Assembly: GCA_020205615.1 (NCBI GenBank)
Contig: CM035170.1
Location: 36,728,183-36,792,182 of the forward strand
Reading direction: 5' to 3'
Length of the DNA stretch: 64,000 nt
DNA from: Panax quinquefolius
Lineage: Eukaryota; Streptophyta; Magnoliopsida; Apiales; Araliaceae
The notes beneath the pieces were generated by a model. It saw only the letters and a program-made list of their open reading frames with translations, did no database searches and had not been told where the DNA came from. The position numbers were made by a program, and so were the translations under genes. Shown piece by piece: positions 1 to 11,055 of this stretch (position 1 is the stretch's first letter; each line of letters opens with the position of its first letter).

Positions 1-536
1 GGTAGAGATATGTTTGACATCACATGTAATCGGATAGAGAACTTAAGCTTAAACCTTCTTTAATTGCAGTTCACATAGAGATATAGTGAGTTGGTTGATT
101 TAGGTGTTTAACTTGTTTCTATCTTAATTGTGGATTTAAGTTAATATGGTATTAGTGCATCGAGAGGTGGGTAGTATTACTTTCGTGTTCTTGATTAATA
201 AATTTTGATATTAAATTGAGTTGGAATAAAGGTTTGAAAATCATAGTGAAGCTCAGGGTGAAATCATAAGTCTAATTCTCCATTAATTGTTTGAAATTCT
301 GGCCTTTGATATTAGTGATTGTTTTGTGATAGTTTTTTTATTTATTAATTTAGTTTCTATAATTCTAAACCATTGATTTGAATAGTTTAATAGAATTAGG
401 ATTAATAGAAAATTTATAATTATGAAGTTAATTTTTTTGCTAATTTGTCCTCGTGGGAACGATACTTTATTCACTACTATATTACTTGTTGACCACGTAC
501 ACCTGCGTGTTTTGCACCTATCGATTTTACCCAACA
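1..536 (+). mobile_element. L-family LTR, 3' part (Athila/Tat-type)
   Basis: This is the reverse complement of the left part of the two L-family LTRs at 28476-30164 and 33120-34863. It shares the 'TTGACCACGTA', 'CCTCGTGGGAACGATACTTTA' (in part) and terminal GATTTTACCCAACA blocks. The segment ends in the canonical CA at 536, where the sequence switches abruptly to D-family LTR, so an L element inserted there in + orientation. The rest of it lies left of the window. It is more diverged from the other two L LTRs than they are from each other, so it is probably an older insertion. Only LTR sequence is present; no coding region. Confidence 0.8.
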
Positions 537-3500
537 CCTCTATCTTTATTCGAGTTTTCATCTTAATCTGAAAATTTTATCATGATATAGCAAGGGTGAG
601 AAAAAAATTTGCCCAACAAGTTTTAAATACAACGAAGATATATCATGGTTGAAAAGGAATAAGTTATCAAACTTTCAACATTATAATGATTGTGAAAGAG
701 CATGAATCAATTTCAATGATTGAATGACTAAATAAATAATGCTGAGTGGTCAATAATTAATAAACATGAACAAGTTTAACTGAACCATATGGTAATGAAG
801 GTGATCAGCCTTTCATATCTGATGAACATATACAATATACATGATGTGTGAATCAATAAATCATAGATGTTGTATAATCAACAATGATTAACCACGGACA
901 TGCTTTGCAATAACAACTCAAGTTTTACTTAGGAAACTTGCCTGTACCGTCGATTACTGCTACGTAATTTAATCTAATCTCTTTATTGTAAAGACCTATC
1001 ATTGTTAAGATTAATCTTTCAATCAACATATCATATTACACCTCAAAATACTACTACTTTATCCGTAAATTATCTAACACTTAATCACAAAATCAAATAT
1101 TAGATAATATCCTAACACATCAATATTATTATCGTCCTTAGAAAATTTTTCAATCACTATATCATATACATTATGATTTAACACTTTAATATTTCATATT
1201 ATAAGTTCTTCTTTATAATCCAGTAAGCCATATACTAATACAGCAACCTAAATACCAATTCAGCAAATTGAATACCAATTCAGCAAACCGAATACACTAA
1301 TTCAGCAAACCGAATACACTAATTCAGCAAGCCAAATACAAGCTAACATAATTAATCTAGCAAGCCGAATATATCAATCTAGCAACCTGGATTCAAACTG
1401 TATTTATTTTTTAACATATTAAATTTTCAAATCATCATACTATTCAATATAGTCTATTGAATGTCCAATCAATATCTTAACTCCTCTTTTAAACTTTTAT
1501 TTAATATTATTAATTATTTAATAATATTAAAATCATTTACTAATATTATTAATCATTAAATAATATTTTAAATCAATGATTTAATAACACTTTAATCTAA
1601 ATGTTACCATTCACTTAATAATATCTTAATCTAATATTATTAATCTTTTAATAATATTTTAATCATTTATTAAACTTACAAACAATTTATTTTAATTATT
1701 TATACTTTACTAATTAATACATTTAATCATTTTAAAAATGTCATACACATAGGATCTCATCACCAATGACCAAAACCCCCATCAAAAATCTTCATATATC
1801 ATATCTAGGGTTCTCAAGCCATAAAATCCTATTACCCAAATTTTCAATGTCACATAATTAATTTAATTCATTTATTCATAACTAAACCATTTCCATGAAA
1901 AATACCAAATCAGTTCTAAAAACATTTCTTTTCTGGGAATTGACAAAATATAGTTCCATATTGAACATATATTTTTCCTGGAATTTTTAAAATTTATTTA
2001 CAATTTTTTAAGTGGCCAAAATTGCCGGATCTTGTTACATTTATCATAAACTGAGATTTTGTCCAACAATTCCGAAACTTTTAGGGTATGCTCCTGTTAT
2101 GTATATGTACTCTCAGTTTAAATTTCACAAATTTTAGAGTTAACCACAATGAGTTATTTGGGTTTACTTTTAAAATCACACTTTCTCGTAAAATCCATAA
2201 CGTTTATTCTACACATCCAAAAATTATCATATTTTTACTGAAAATAGTTAACTTATCATATTATCATCTCAAAGTTTTCTAGAATTTTTAGAACAAAATA
2301 ATTGGACAAAATTGCCCCTACTATAAATTCCCCAAAAAGTCCTTTTTTTCTATTTTTGTAAAATCTGGACAGTTTTGCTAAAAATAGCCATATCGCTTGT
2401 AATATCATCATATTTGAGTCCTACCACTTGGGTTGGAAAGCTAGCTTACATATCTAGCACCCCTCTTTGACGGATCGCAAAAAGAATGTGTAGATTTCAA
2501 ATTATAACTTACAAAGTAGAAGAAAAATAGTTTTTTCTAATATTTTTTTAAAAACTTTTCATTTCTTGCTTTAGATACAACTTTTGATCCTCAAAAGTGA
2601 TAGATCTACACATAAAACACTTATTAACATTTGTATTTAAGGTTTTTAAGTTTAAAACATAAACTCAAGATTTGATTTAAAATATCCAAAATAATTTACA
2701 TAAACTAGTTAAAGTTATACCTTGATCTTCCTTTTCTTTTCGTTTTTCTTTCTTCTTCTCTTCTTCTCCTACCTCCATGGTTGATCTCTCTCTCCACTTT
2801 CTCTCTCAAGAACTCTCTCTTTTCTCTTCTCTTTCTCTCTCTAGTTTATTTTACTAGTTTGGAGAAAATGAATGAAAGAGAAAAGAAATTAGCTTATATA
2901 AAAGCTACTTTTAATTTCTTATAAATTAGTCACCCAACTTAGGTCTTCTCTAGTTTTCTCCCTCGTCTTTAAAAGCTTTCAAATCACCCCGTGACATATT
3001 CTTAGCATATTCTCAAAATATTCTTTATTCCTTAGCATATTCCTTAAGATATTTTCTTAAGTTTCAAATATTAGGTTTCCAACCCTTAGGTTTTCGTAAC
3101 TCACATAATTTTCCCTCTCTTATCATTAGCTTAATTGTATATTTAAACAAAATATTTTCTTTCTTTGTCCAATATCTTTTCATATCTCATCTTCTCTCTC
3201 CATATATCTTCTTAGATCTTGCAAAATCTATCCAATATATCTTATTCCTCTTTCCTATCTTTAATAAATCTTCCAAATCTTTGAAAATAAAATTTTTCAT
3301 GTGCCAAAATCTTTCATTTGATGACTCACAAGATTTGGTCTTATCTTTTAGTAAAAGATAAGATGAAAGGGTATTTTGGTAATTTTGCACCTACTAAGGG
3401 TATGTTGGTAATTTCCCACATAATTTTAAGGGTAATTTAGTCATTTCATATTCTTCCCTTAAATCTTACTCATTAGGGTTTGATACTTGGCATTAGGTTT

Positions 3501-3883
3501 TGTAAATTAGGGTTTAGGATTCCTAATTAGGGTTTTAGTTTTCCAAAACTAGAATTAGGGTTTCCAAAGCTAGAATTAGGCTTTCTAATCGATCGTTAGG
3601 GTTTCTTAACCGATCGTTAGGTTTTTTAACATAATATTAGGGTTTACCAATGTTATAATTTATCTAATCAACACTTAACCCTTAATCACATACTGCACAT
3701 ACACATAATTACAATACCTAATACCATATATCTATTTTAAGATAATCACTTTTAGTTAATATACCATACAAATCCTTCACAAAATTCTTAATAAATACTC
3801 TATTTCCAGATTAGGGTTTATTATTTAACCTTTATTTAATCATTCAAGATTTTATTAATCTTATAAATTCTCGGGTTATCACA
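537..3883 (-). mobile_element. D-family gypsy LTR (D0), interrupted at its left end
   Basis: This aligns with the D-family LTRs at 40061-40581/53010-54605 and 54606-58072, starting about 250 bases in. Shared blocks include 'catgatatagcaagggtgag', 'ggtgatcagcctttcat', AT-rich middle sequence with many ATTAAT/TAATATT motifs, and a telobox-rich end. It ends with CTCGGGTTATCACA; read on the minus strand this is TGTGATAACCCGAG, the start of a gypsy LTR. A TATA-like TATATAAG (minus) lies near 2894-2901, next to CT-rich sequence. No PPT or pol flanks it on the right, so it may be a solo or truncated LTR. There is no coding content, and the 64-76 codon open frames here are chance AT-rich frames. Confidence 0.8.
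3473..3822 (-). repeat. Telobox cluster (AAACCCTAA) in D0 LTR
   Basis: About nine irregularly spaced TTAGGGTTT or near copies occur here. In element orientation they read AAACCCTAA, the plant telobox, and they sit in the first ~450 bases of the LTR (U3). They are dispersed rather than tandem, so this is not interstitial telomere sequence. The same arrangement occurs in D1 at 57445-57812. Confidence 0.75.
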
Positions 3884-3935
3884 GCAAACAACAGAAACAC
3901 TCAATGATAAACACCATGTGACCTTAACCATGTAG

Positions 3936-4166
3936 TTGAATGATTCAAATGTCCAGTTCGACATATATAAAGTCAAAAGGTATCTTGGTGATGTTAATTC
4001 TTTTTCTGTTATTGATGTTATTGACTATATTGTGCAAGAATCCCTTGAGAAAATATATAAGGAGGATTTGAGGGCTGCAATAGAGCAAAATCATGATCTA
4101 AAGGATGCTTCTAATGAATTAAAACTTTTACCAGTCCACTTGAAGTACTCATGTCCAATTAAATAG
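3936..4166 (+). pseudogene. Athila/Tat pol remnant upstream of RT
   Basis: This 76-codon open frame ends with the pattern ELKLLPVHLKY, which matches the LKPLPxHLKYxxL motif that precedes the reverse transcriptase in Athila/Tat-lineage Ty3/gypsy polyproteins. The upstream part (VQFDIYKVKRY...IDVIDYIV) also fits that linker region. The frame stops after 'SCPIK', and the sequence then passes straight into the post-pol motif CTTGGGAGGCAACCC at about 4213-4228. Protease N-terminal part, RT, RNase H and integrase are therefore missing here, presumably by internal deletion. Family recognition rests on motif memory; a profile search would settle it. Confidence 0.7.
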
Positions 4167-4362
4167 AATGAGAAAGACGATGTCAAGCCAATGATAATAA
4201 ACAAAGGCAACTGCTTGGGAGGCAACCCAAGAATTCAGATTTGATCTTTCTATCCCTTTACTTTTTAGTTTGCTTATCGCGTGATTAGTTATTAGTTATT
4301 TTCTTCTTTGCATGATTTTCTTACATTGGGGATAATGTGAGGTTTGAGTGTGGGGGGATAAA
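4167..4362 (+). mobile_element. Post-pol region and polypurine tract of Athila/Tat element
   Basis: The block 'GTCAAGCCAATGA...CTTGGGAGGCAACCC' (4182-4228) is the conserved sequence found just after pol in many Athila/Tat elements. It is followed by a non-coding 3' UTR. GAGTGTGGGGGGAT at 4347-4360 is the likely polypurine tract that primes plus-strand synthesis, so an LTR should begin close to its right. Confidence 0.65.
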
Positions 4363-6832
4363 TTTAGTTTTTTTATTATTTTAGTTAGGGATATTGATCC
4401 AATTTTTATGGGAATTTGAAAATTTAATGCCTTTGACTTTTTTAAAAAATTCTTGGTTTCATGATTTTATTTGAGTAATTGTTTAAAAGGTTAAAGTCAG
4501 AGATTGAAAATTAATGCTAAAATTTAAAATATGTTTGATGCTTAATTGGTTAATGAATGAGGAAGACTAAGCCATGATCCATATTAAATTAATTTGAATT
4601 GAATTTATGATGTATGAGTACTTGAATATGAGAAGCATGTTTATTTGACTAAGTTGTGGAGTTGTTTATGTGCACTGATTTCATGCTTTTGAACTGTTTA
4701 ATTGCTTATGTTGTTGTAGAACCTTGTGGAGAAAAAGTTGGAAAAAATGATGAATTAAACAAAAGAGAAGGAAAAAACATGGAAAATTATGTGATTGAAA
4801 AATATGCTTCAATGTCCATTGTACGAATTAACTGGGTATCCAAGCCTCAAAAAGCATCGATATTCACGCTGAAAAGTGTGATGGATAAAAGCAGTTTGAC
4901 TAGTCTACTTTTGTGTCCTTTGTTACTTGAATAAGTAAGTCCTAATGGTGTCTCTACACCTAGCGCCTTAATATTGTCTAGTTTGGGAGTCATTGGTGAA
5001 AAGTTTGTTACATGGGTAATATTGAAAAGCCTAAAAAATGAGACATTATACATGTCAAGAAAAGAAAAAAATCATGAAAACACATTCATCTGTTCTAAAG
5101 AAAAGGTTCTATGAAAAAAAATGAAAATGTAAGGAAAATATGTTATGGGTTGTGAGTCAGTGTGAACAATTTATGTTCCATGATAACTATGTTAAGTAAG
5201 TATGTGGACTGTAGGAAAATTTCTTATGTGGCTACAGTTTCATTTGATGAAATTCATTGGTGAAATGGTAAGGTTGTTAATTGTGAGGTTACTGATAAGA
5301 CATTAAATAGATTTATATGAGATTAGTATTGATAGTCATGATTTGTATCTTGAAACATTTTGACACTATGTTTGAATATAATTTTTCTTGAAATCAAATT
5401 TTAGGTTTACACGAGGATGGGTAAAAGGCTATGTGTGGGAATTTCATAAGTACATAAAGTTCATTGATTTTGAGTCCTTATATGTTTAGTTTATTGCATG
5501 AATTGTTGTTAACATGTGCTTAATAAGGTGTTTTCTTAATTTCAGGTTGAAAACTAACTTAAGTGGTGATACGGGATGAATTGGAACTAAGCAAAAAGAA
5601 TAAAATTCATAAAAAAGACAATTCTCCCTGGCGGACTTACAAGAAGGAAAATATCTGCCTCGGTGGAGTTCACACTAGAGCCCAGGAAAAAGACACTCCG
5701 CCCCGGCAGAGTTATGAAGAACAAAATATCCGCCCCGATAGAGTGGGCATAAATTCTATGCAATTTTAAATTTTCAAACACAAATTTTGATAGACATCTA
5801 CATGGCTTTGGATTGATATTTATATCATATTTAGGATTTTGTTAGATGGAGATTTACTTTCCATATTGGTTTCTATTTCTTTTTGGAAAATAGGTTTAAT
5901 TATAATTCCTTTTAAGATTTGAATTTCTAGTTCTCATAGGATTTAGATATTTGTTTAGCACTATAAATAGATGTAATAGTCAGGGTTTTATTCATGAATT
6001 CTATCTACTACATTCTCTGATCTACACCATTGGAGTGTAGACTTGGAAGACATGAGCTAAGTTCTTATTTTAGTTCTGAAGGGATGTTAAACCTTATTCA
6101 TAATTAACTGTTTGATCAAGTTTGCTTTATTTATTTCTTCTGCCATGAGATTTATTCTGATTATCTACTTTAACTTCTTGTATGCTATTCAACCTACTAA
6201 TGTGATTCTGTAGGATTAAATTAGAGAATTGATATCATCTACTAAATTAAGATATATATTAAGCAAATGATGTATATCAGATCATAAGTAGCAATTAGTG
6301 ATACTTGATTGTGGACAAACTTTTGGGTATTATTAAGATGTTTAGAAGACAAGTTAAATAATTTATGATTGTGTAATTTTTACTTGGAATAACCTAATTC
6401 TCATTCTTCATGATTCTATTGTATTAAATCTAAACCAATAAGTCTAGGTTATATGATAGTTAGGATCTTTTGTTGGCGATCGTCGCATTAGATTTATACA
6501 TAAGGAAAATTTCGGAGAATTAGCGATCACAGTTATATAGGATTATTAATCTCATTAAAAGATAAGTACTGGAAAACTTGATTACAGCATAATTGTGAAA
6601 AGGTGATACTGAACTAAAGATCTGAAGCTTTTTATTCATTGTTAATTCTTATTAATTTATTCTTGTTAATTTTATTTAATCAATTCAAAACCCTTTTCTT
6701 ATTGGAAACAATCGAATAAATATATATTAAATCACTATCTGTGGGATCGATCCTTGCTTACTACTGTGCTAATTATTTGAATTGGTAAAGTCAAAGTGAG
6801 ATTAATTTAGGAGTATAAACGACAACTCCCAA
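4363..6832 (+). mobile_element. LTR of element G (Athila/Tat), boundaries approximate
   Basis: This stretch lies between a polypurine tract on the left and a tRNA-Asp PBS on the right, the position expected of an LTR. I could not fix the first TG; the right end lies just before the PBS at 6837. The interior is non-coding and AT-rich apart from a GC-rich quasi-palindrome cluster at 5624-5743. A TATA-like 'CTATAAATAG' at about 5962-5971 could be its promoter. The 60-90 codon open frames here (for example 4656-4934) have no protein-family character. Confidence 0.55.
5624..5743 (+). repeat. Four GC-rich quasi-palindromes, spacing 31-41 bp
   Basis: CTCCCTGGCGGAC (5624), CTGCCTCGGTGGAG (5655), CTCCGCCCCGGCAGAG (5696) and CCGCCCCGATAGAG (5730) look like decayed forms of one CTCCGCC/GGCGGAG palindrome, set in AT-rich spacers. 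The consensus is inferred. A similar cluster occurs in the L-family LTR at 34215-34338. Confidence 0.6.
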
Positions 6833-6836
6833 ATTT

Positions 6837-6854
6837 TGGCGTTGTTGCTGGGGA
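6837..6854 (+). other. Primer binding site, tRNA-Asp type (element G)
   Basis: TGGCGTTGTTGCTGGGGA matches the complement of the plant tRNA-Asp 3' end (TGGCGCCGTTGCCGGGGA) except for three C-to-T changes, the pattern left by cytosine methylation and deamination. It fixes the + orientation of the element and the right end of its 5' LTR. Confidence 0.8.
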
Positions 6855-6918
6855 GTGTTATTTATTTTTATTTATTCTTTGTTTTTGTTTATTTTTATTA
6901 TTTTCTTTTTGTTTTTTC

Positions 6919-7226
6919 ATGTCTCAATCCTCTCACTCTATTAACTTAAATTTTGATCAAGAGATAGAGAAAACTGCAGATATAGAAGAACCCCTTGTTC
7001 CATCACCAGATCTCAGTATAGCACTTGAAGAGGAAGAGATAGTGGTGCCAAACAACAACAGGACTTGAAAAGAACTGTCTACTCCTGATCTTGATCAATC
7101 ATCTTCGTGTATTGAGTATACTACTTTAGATGTTTCTTTTGAAATTATCTCTAGACTAATTCATCTTTTGCCTTCATTTCGTAGTCATACAGGTGAAAAT
7201 CCATCTAAGCATCTGAAGGAGTTCCA
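6919..7226 (+). pseudogene. Athila/Tat gag, N-terminal part
   Basis: The gag frame starts at ATG 6919, 65 bases after the PBS (MSQSSHSINLNFDQEIEK...). It has an acidic N-terminus (DIEEPLVPSP..ALEEEE), one in-frame stop near 7066, and then the family motif LIHLLPSFRSHTGENPSKHL, typical of plant Athila/Tat capsid proteins. The frame is cut inside the codons for 'KEFHV' by solo LTR F and resumes at 10722. Gag would form the virus-like particle that packages element RNA; this copy is non-functional because of the stops and the insertion. Confidence 0.8.
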
Positions 7227-8477
7227 TGTAGCGCCCCCAAATCTGGGTATCTTCCAACCCGACAGATGGTGCTATACTGTACAATATTCATACATTCATT
7301 CAATTGAAAAGTCTCAAAGAACGAACATAACTTCTATATATTTAAAGTAATATTTACATTTCCCAAGTTCTATACCATTCTATAAAGGTTCTTTGTCATA
7401 ATATCGATTACATTACAACAATAGATCTATACTATTACAAGATGACTTAGTAATCTGCCTTAGCTTTTCCCTTATCATTTTTCGATCCTTCGGGACGTTC
7501 AGTCTTAGATGCATTCATATGGTTCAAACAAGAGTGAGCATAACTAGCTCAGCAAGTATAACAATTTAATAACAACATGCTTGACACATACAAATCGTAT
7601 ATCTTCGATAATCGAAACAATAGTTATGAAGTACTATTGATAATTCAAAATAGCACTTGTCTTTTTTCTTTCAAAATGTTTTACAATAACAACAATATTT
7701 AGTAAAACATTCACTCCGATACGAGACCTCGAGTATTCATTCTTTATTGGAAAAAGGACAACCCAAAACAAGTCCAGAAGTCGATATCACTTACGAGCAC
7801 TTCTAGGTGATCGACTTATTGTACTCTATGTTGATCAACACTACATCCATTAAACGATGCACGTTTAAGCATTTGGCAACCTCATGTGCCTCGCTGTTTT
7901 ACCGACAAAACATTTGTTTAACATTTCAGTCTTCTTTTGAAAACCATATCAAGTAGTTGACAAAAGATAGCAACATTTGATAATACATGAATAGATTATC
8001 AATACATCAAGTCTAGCCAAAGGAATTGGCTTCAACTTCAACATACCTCAATTCATGCGAAAGAATACGTGAACCTTAAAAACATGTTCAGATTGAACTG
8101 AGACAAGAGTTAGAATACTTTCCTTTAGTGTCTGCTATGGTAAATTAACTTTATGTTCAAGTCGTTCAAGTCTCTACAATACATGATCACATAATGCCTT
8201 ACATTAGGTCACATATAATCAAGTATGTATATGAATATATCATACCCTTCATTTTAATCTAATTGTGTATTAGATTCAGTTACTATTCGTTCCAGTTTAT
8301 CATTACCCTTCCATTTATATTCGACTAGGTTATCTCGACCTTTACATTACATTCCTTAAGGTTTAACAAAGTTTAAACAATGTTGCATTACCTTCCTTAA
8401 GTTATGTTTACTTTTAAATCAATTAGGTTTTCTTCTCTTTGTACTTAGAAACCTTCATTACTATTTTTGTTCTGAGA

Positions 8478-8649
8478 CTGGCGCCATTGCGCCAGCCTTT
8501 TTATACCTACATCTTCATGTTGCCGCCATGAGCTCTTAATGTCATTGTCCCGGACTTGGCGCTGCAGTGCGAGTCCTTGCTTATCGGGAGTGTAATGGCT
8601 GCCACCTCCGAGAGGTTTTTGTATCGTTTCATGGCGCCTCTGGGCGCCA
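8478..8649. repeat. Cluster of three GC-rich hairpins, ~75-78 bp apart
   Basis: CTGGCGC-CATT-GCGCCAG (8478-8495) is a perfect 7-bp stem. A second hairpin with GGACT/AGTCC ends spans 8552-8576. TGGCGCC-TCTG-GGCGCCA (8632-8649) is another perfect 7-bp stem. A smaller CCTC/GAGG inverted repeat lies at about 8606-8616. All lie upstream of the TATA box in sense orientation or in the following transcribed half, depending on the unknown start site. Confidence 0.8.
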
Positions 8650-9775
8650 CCATATGTACTATATAGTTTGTGCTACTGGCGAACTCTTGCAAGGTGCTCT
8701 ACATCGCTCCACGTTGCATGTGCGGCTCATTTTGTTTAGGGTTGGTAAATACGCCAACTCGCGTGCACCTGAAAAAATTTCGCTTTTTAATTTTTGTGAA
8801 CTTGGCATGACGCATAACTTCTTCATTATAAGTCGAATTGGCTCGTTCAAAAGCCTACGGTTCACAAATTACGTAATCTACATGATCATGCAAGAATTTT
8901 ATCTATTTGACTTCGTTTGCTAAAATTCACCTATGTGTTCATTTTTTAACGAAAACGATAAACGTTAAATGAACGTTCAACGCTGCTTTCTTCGTTTCTA
9001 AGTCGAATTCGATCATTTTCGAAGTTCGCAACTCTTAAATGCCAAATATGACTTGTCTCCATTGGAAAACAATGGTTCCGAAGTTCAAACACAAAATTTG
9101 ACTTCCATTCCGAGAATTTTACGAATTCGATGATTATAAATCAATAATCGCAAATTAAAATTATTCTTCCTTCTTATGATTTATTCAACATTACAAATGA
9201 ACTTCATTCATCATGTGAACACACTAACATACTTAATACAACAACTTATATTTATTGTTGGATTTTGACTTATTCTTCAGCTGAGCTTATAACTTGTCAA
9301 ATTATAAACCACTTAAGATTTCATTGTTAATGACTTATGACAATTAAATTTCTTAAACATCATTTCTTATATGTTCTTAACATATAACTTAACTTAGGTA
9401 TACATGATACATATGATCATATAAATTCTTTTATATTCATATCATTTCTCTTAATAAACTCCTTACAAGTTCATATTATTTTCACATAAGTTTATAACTT
9501 ATGCTAGCTTAAATGACTTATTACCAACTTAATTGGCTTAAGTTCACTACTTACTCATTCATGTTTCTTAATCCAACTTTTCTTATCATCCTATCATGGT
9601 AGAGATAGAAGATAATTGAGAAGAAGTCTTACTCTTTTGAAGTCTTGGTAAGGTAGCTTTCTTCTTCTTCTTACTTATGGAAGTAACTTATTTGTGACTT
9701 AAACTCTCTAACACTTAAGCACTTTGTGATGTCTAGGTTATTTAAACAACCAACAAATGGCTTGTAAGCTTCCTC

Positions 9776-9783
9776 TATTTATA
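9776..9783 (-). promoter_or_regulatory. TATA box of LTR F
   Basis: TATTTATA on the + strand reads TATAAATA on the minus strand, within CTATAAATAGAGG. This is the form shared by most LTRs in this window. Confidence 0.6.
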
Positions 9784-10721
9784 GAAATTGCAAAGCTAGG
9801 GTAGTTTAGTCATTAAACCATCCCACCTCCTCAAGCCACCTCCTTACTATTCATTACTTGCAAGGCACAAAAACCATCCTTTGCTTGATCATTACTCATT
9901 TAACTTGGTCATTAATTCAAAGTCTTGGTCACCGCATTACTTGGTCATTACTTATCTTGATCACCACTTATATTGGTCATCACACATTAACATTATATTA
10001 ATATGGTTTTGCCCACGGGTATATTAATTCATTGGACTCTAGCTTGGGCTTGGATTAAATAAATCCTTGGGCTTTGCATTAATAAACACTAGCTTGGTTC
10101 ATTAATCAATTATTGGGCCTCTTCCTTTAATTCACTTGGACTTATATTAATTCTTATCAATCTTTCCAAGTCCATTAACATTTCTTAATACATATACATA
10201 TAGTTTATATATTATTTTAAGTATTCTAATTCATATAGAATTTATATACGATATTTCATCCTTCATATAAACTCGTATAATACTTTATATTATACTCGTT
10301 TTCATTACTTTGTACAATAACAAGTATCATAAAATTATTACTTATTCCTTAACACTTCGCTTTACTTAACATTTATAAATTAAGTCCATGTTTAATTATT
10401 ACATTTTCCATGACTAGATTTTTATTACATAATCCATCTTACCTTATTATTTCATCATTACGTATTTCTCGGAAACTCAAAATTATATCCCGAGCAAATA
10501 CCGATGAATAGTGTTTTTCAGAAAATTACTCGAAAAACTTTTATTTTCGTCTTGGAAATTCAAACACTTTAATTCATCCACGTAGCTCAAATACTACGAC
10601 ATTCTAACATCAATAGGTTATATAATGACAACCGTCTTGATAACACAAGGAATACAATTTTATTATTATTTAATTTAATAAAATCATTTTACAATAAGAT
10701 CCGAATTTCTTGGTCGTTACA

Positions 10722-11055
10722 TTCCATGTGGTGTATTCCACAATGAAATCACAAGGAGTGACAGAGGAACGGATCAAACTTAGAATTTTTCCATTCTTAT
10801 TAGCAGAGTTGGCTAAAGACTGGTTATATGATCTTCCTTCAGGATTAATACGATCATGGACTAATATGCAAAGGCTATTCTTATAGAAGTACATTTATGC
10901 TTCAAGAATTGCCAACATAAGGAAGGAAATATGTGGAATCAGGCAGTTCAATGGAGAGACTCTCTATAAGTATTGGGAAAGGTTCAAGAATTTGTGTTCC
11001 AGCTGTCCACCTCATAGAATTAATGATCATCACTTGATCCAATACTTCTACATGG
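10722..11055 (+). pseudogene. Athila/Tat gag, continuation after solo LTR F
   Basis: The frame continues the gag from 7226 after one copy of the TTCCA duplication. It contains the gag signatures LAKDWLYDLPSG, SRIANIRKEICGIRQFNGETLYKYWERFKNLCSSCP and DHHLIQYFYMG, in the usual order for Athila/Tat capsid proteins. One in-frame TAG near 10881 interrupts it. Homology ends abruptly after 'YFYMG' near 11055, where unrelated, more GC-rich sequence begins. No zinc knuckle, protease or pol follows. Confidence 0.85.

Larger units (their letters stand above)
7227..10721 (-). mobile_element. Solo LTR F (gypsy type)
   Basis: This 3,495-bp LTR lies in minus orientation and begins (minus strand) TGTAACGACCAAGAAATTCGG and ends GGGGGCGCTACA. 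It is flanked by a perfect 5-bp target duplication, TTCCA at 7222-7226 and 10722-10726, within the gag of element G. No PBS, PPT or internal sequence is present, so an unequal exchange between LTRs probably removed the rest. The promoter TATAAATA (minus) is at 9776-9783. A GC-rich hairpin cluster lies at 8478-8649. The end GGGGGCGCTACA resembles D-family LTR ends, so the families are probably related, although the rest of F does not align with D by eye. Open frames inside (for example 8567-8923) overlap the hairpins and are not convincing genes. Confidence 0.9.

Noticed and set aside
3473..3822. Interstitial telomere from TTAGGG motifs
   Set aside because: Copies are dispersed and irregular, mostly one per 20-60 bases, and recur at the same place in another D-family LTR. 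They are LTR motifs, not a telomere tract.
4656..4934. 92-codon open frame with overlapping minus-strand frame
   Set aside because: It lies inside the presumed Athila/Tat LTR, has no recognisable motif, and both strands are open by chance.
8567..8923. 118-codon open frame in solo LTR F
   Set aside because: It runs through the GC-rich hairpins of a non-coding LTR, has a competing minus-strand frame, and shows no domain or conserved motif.
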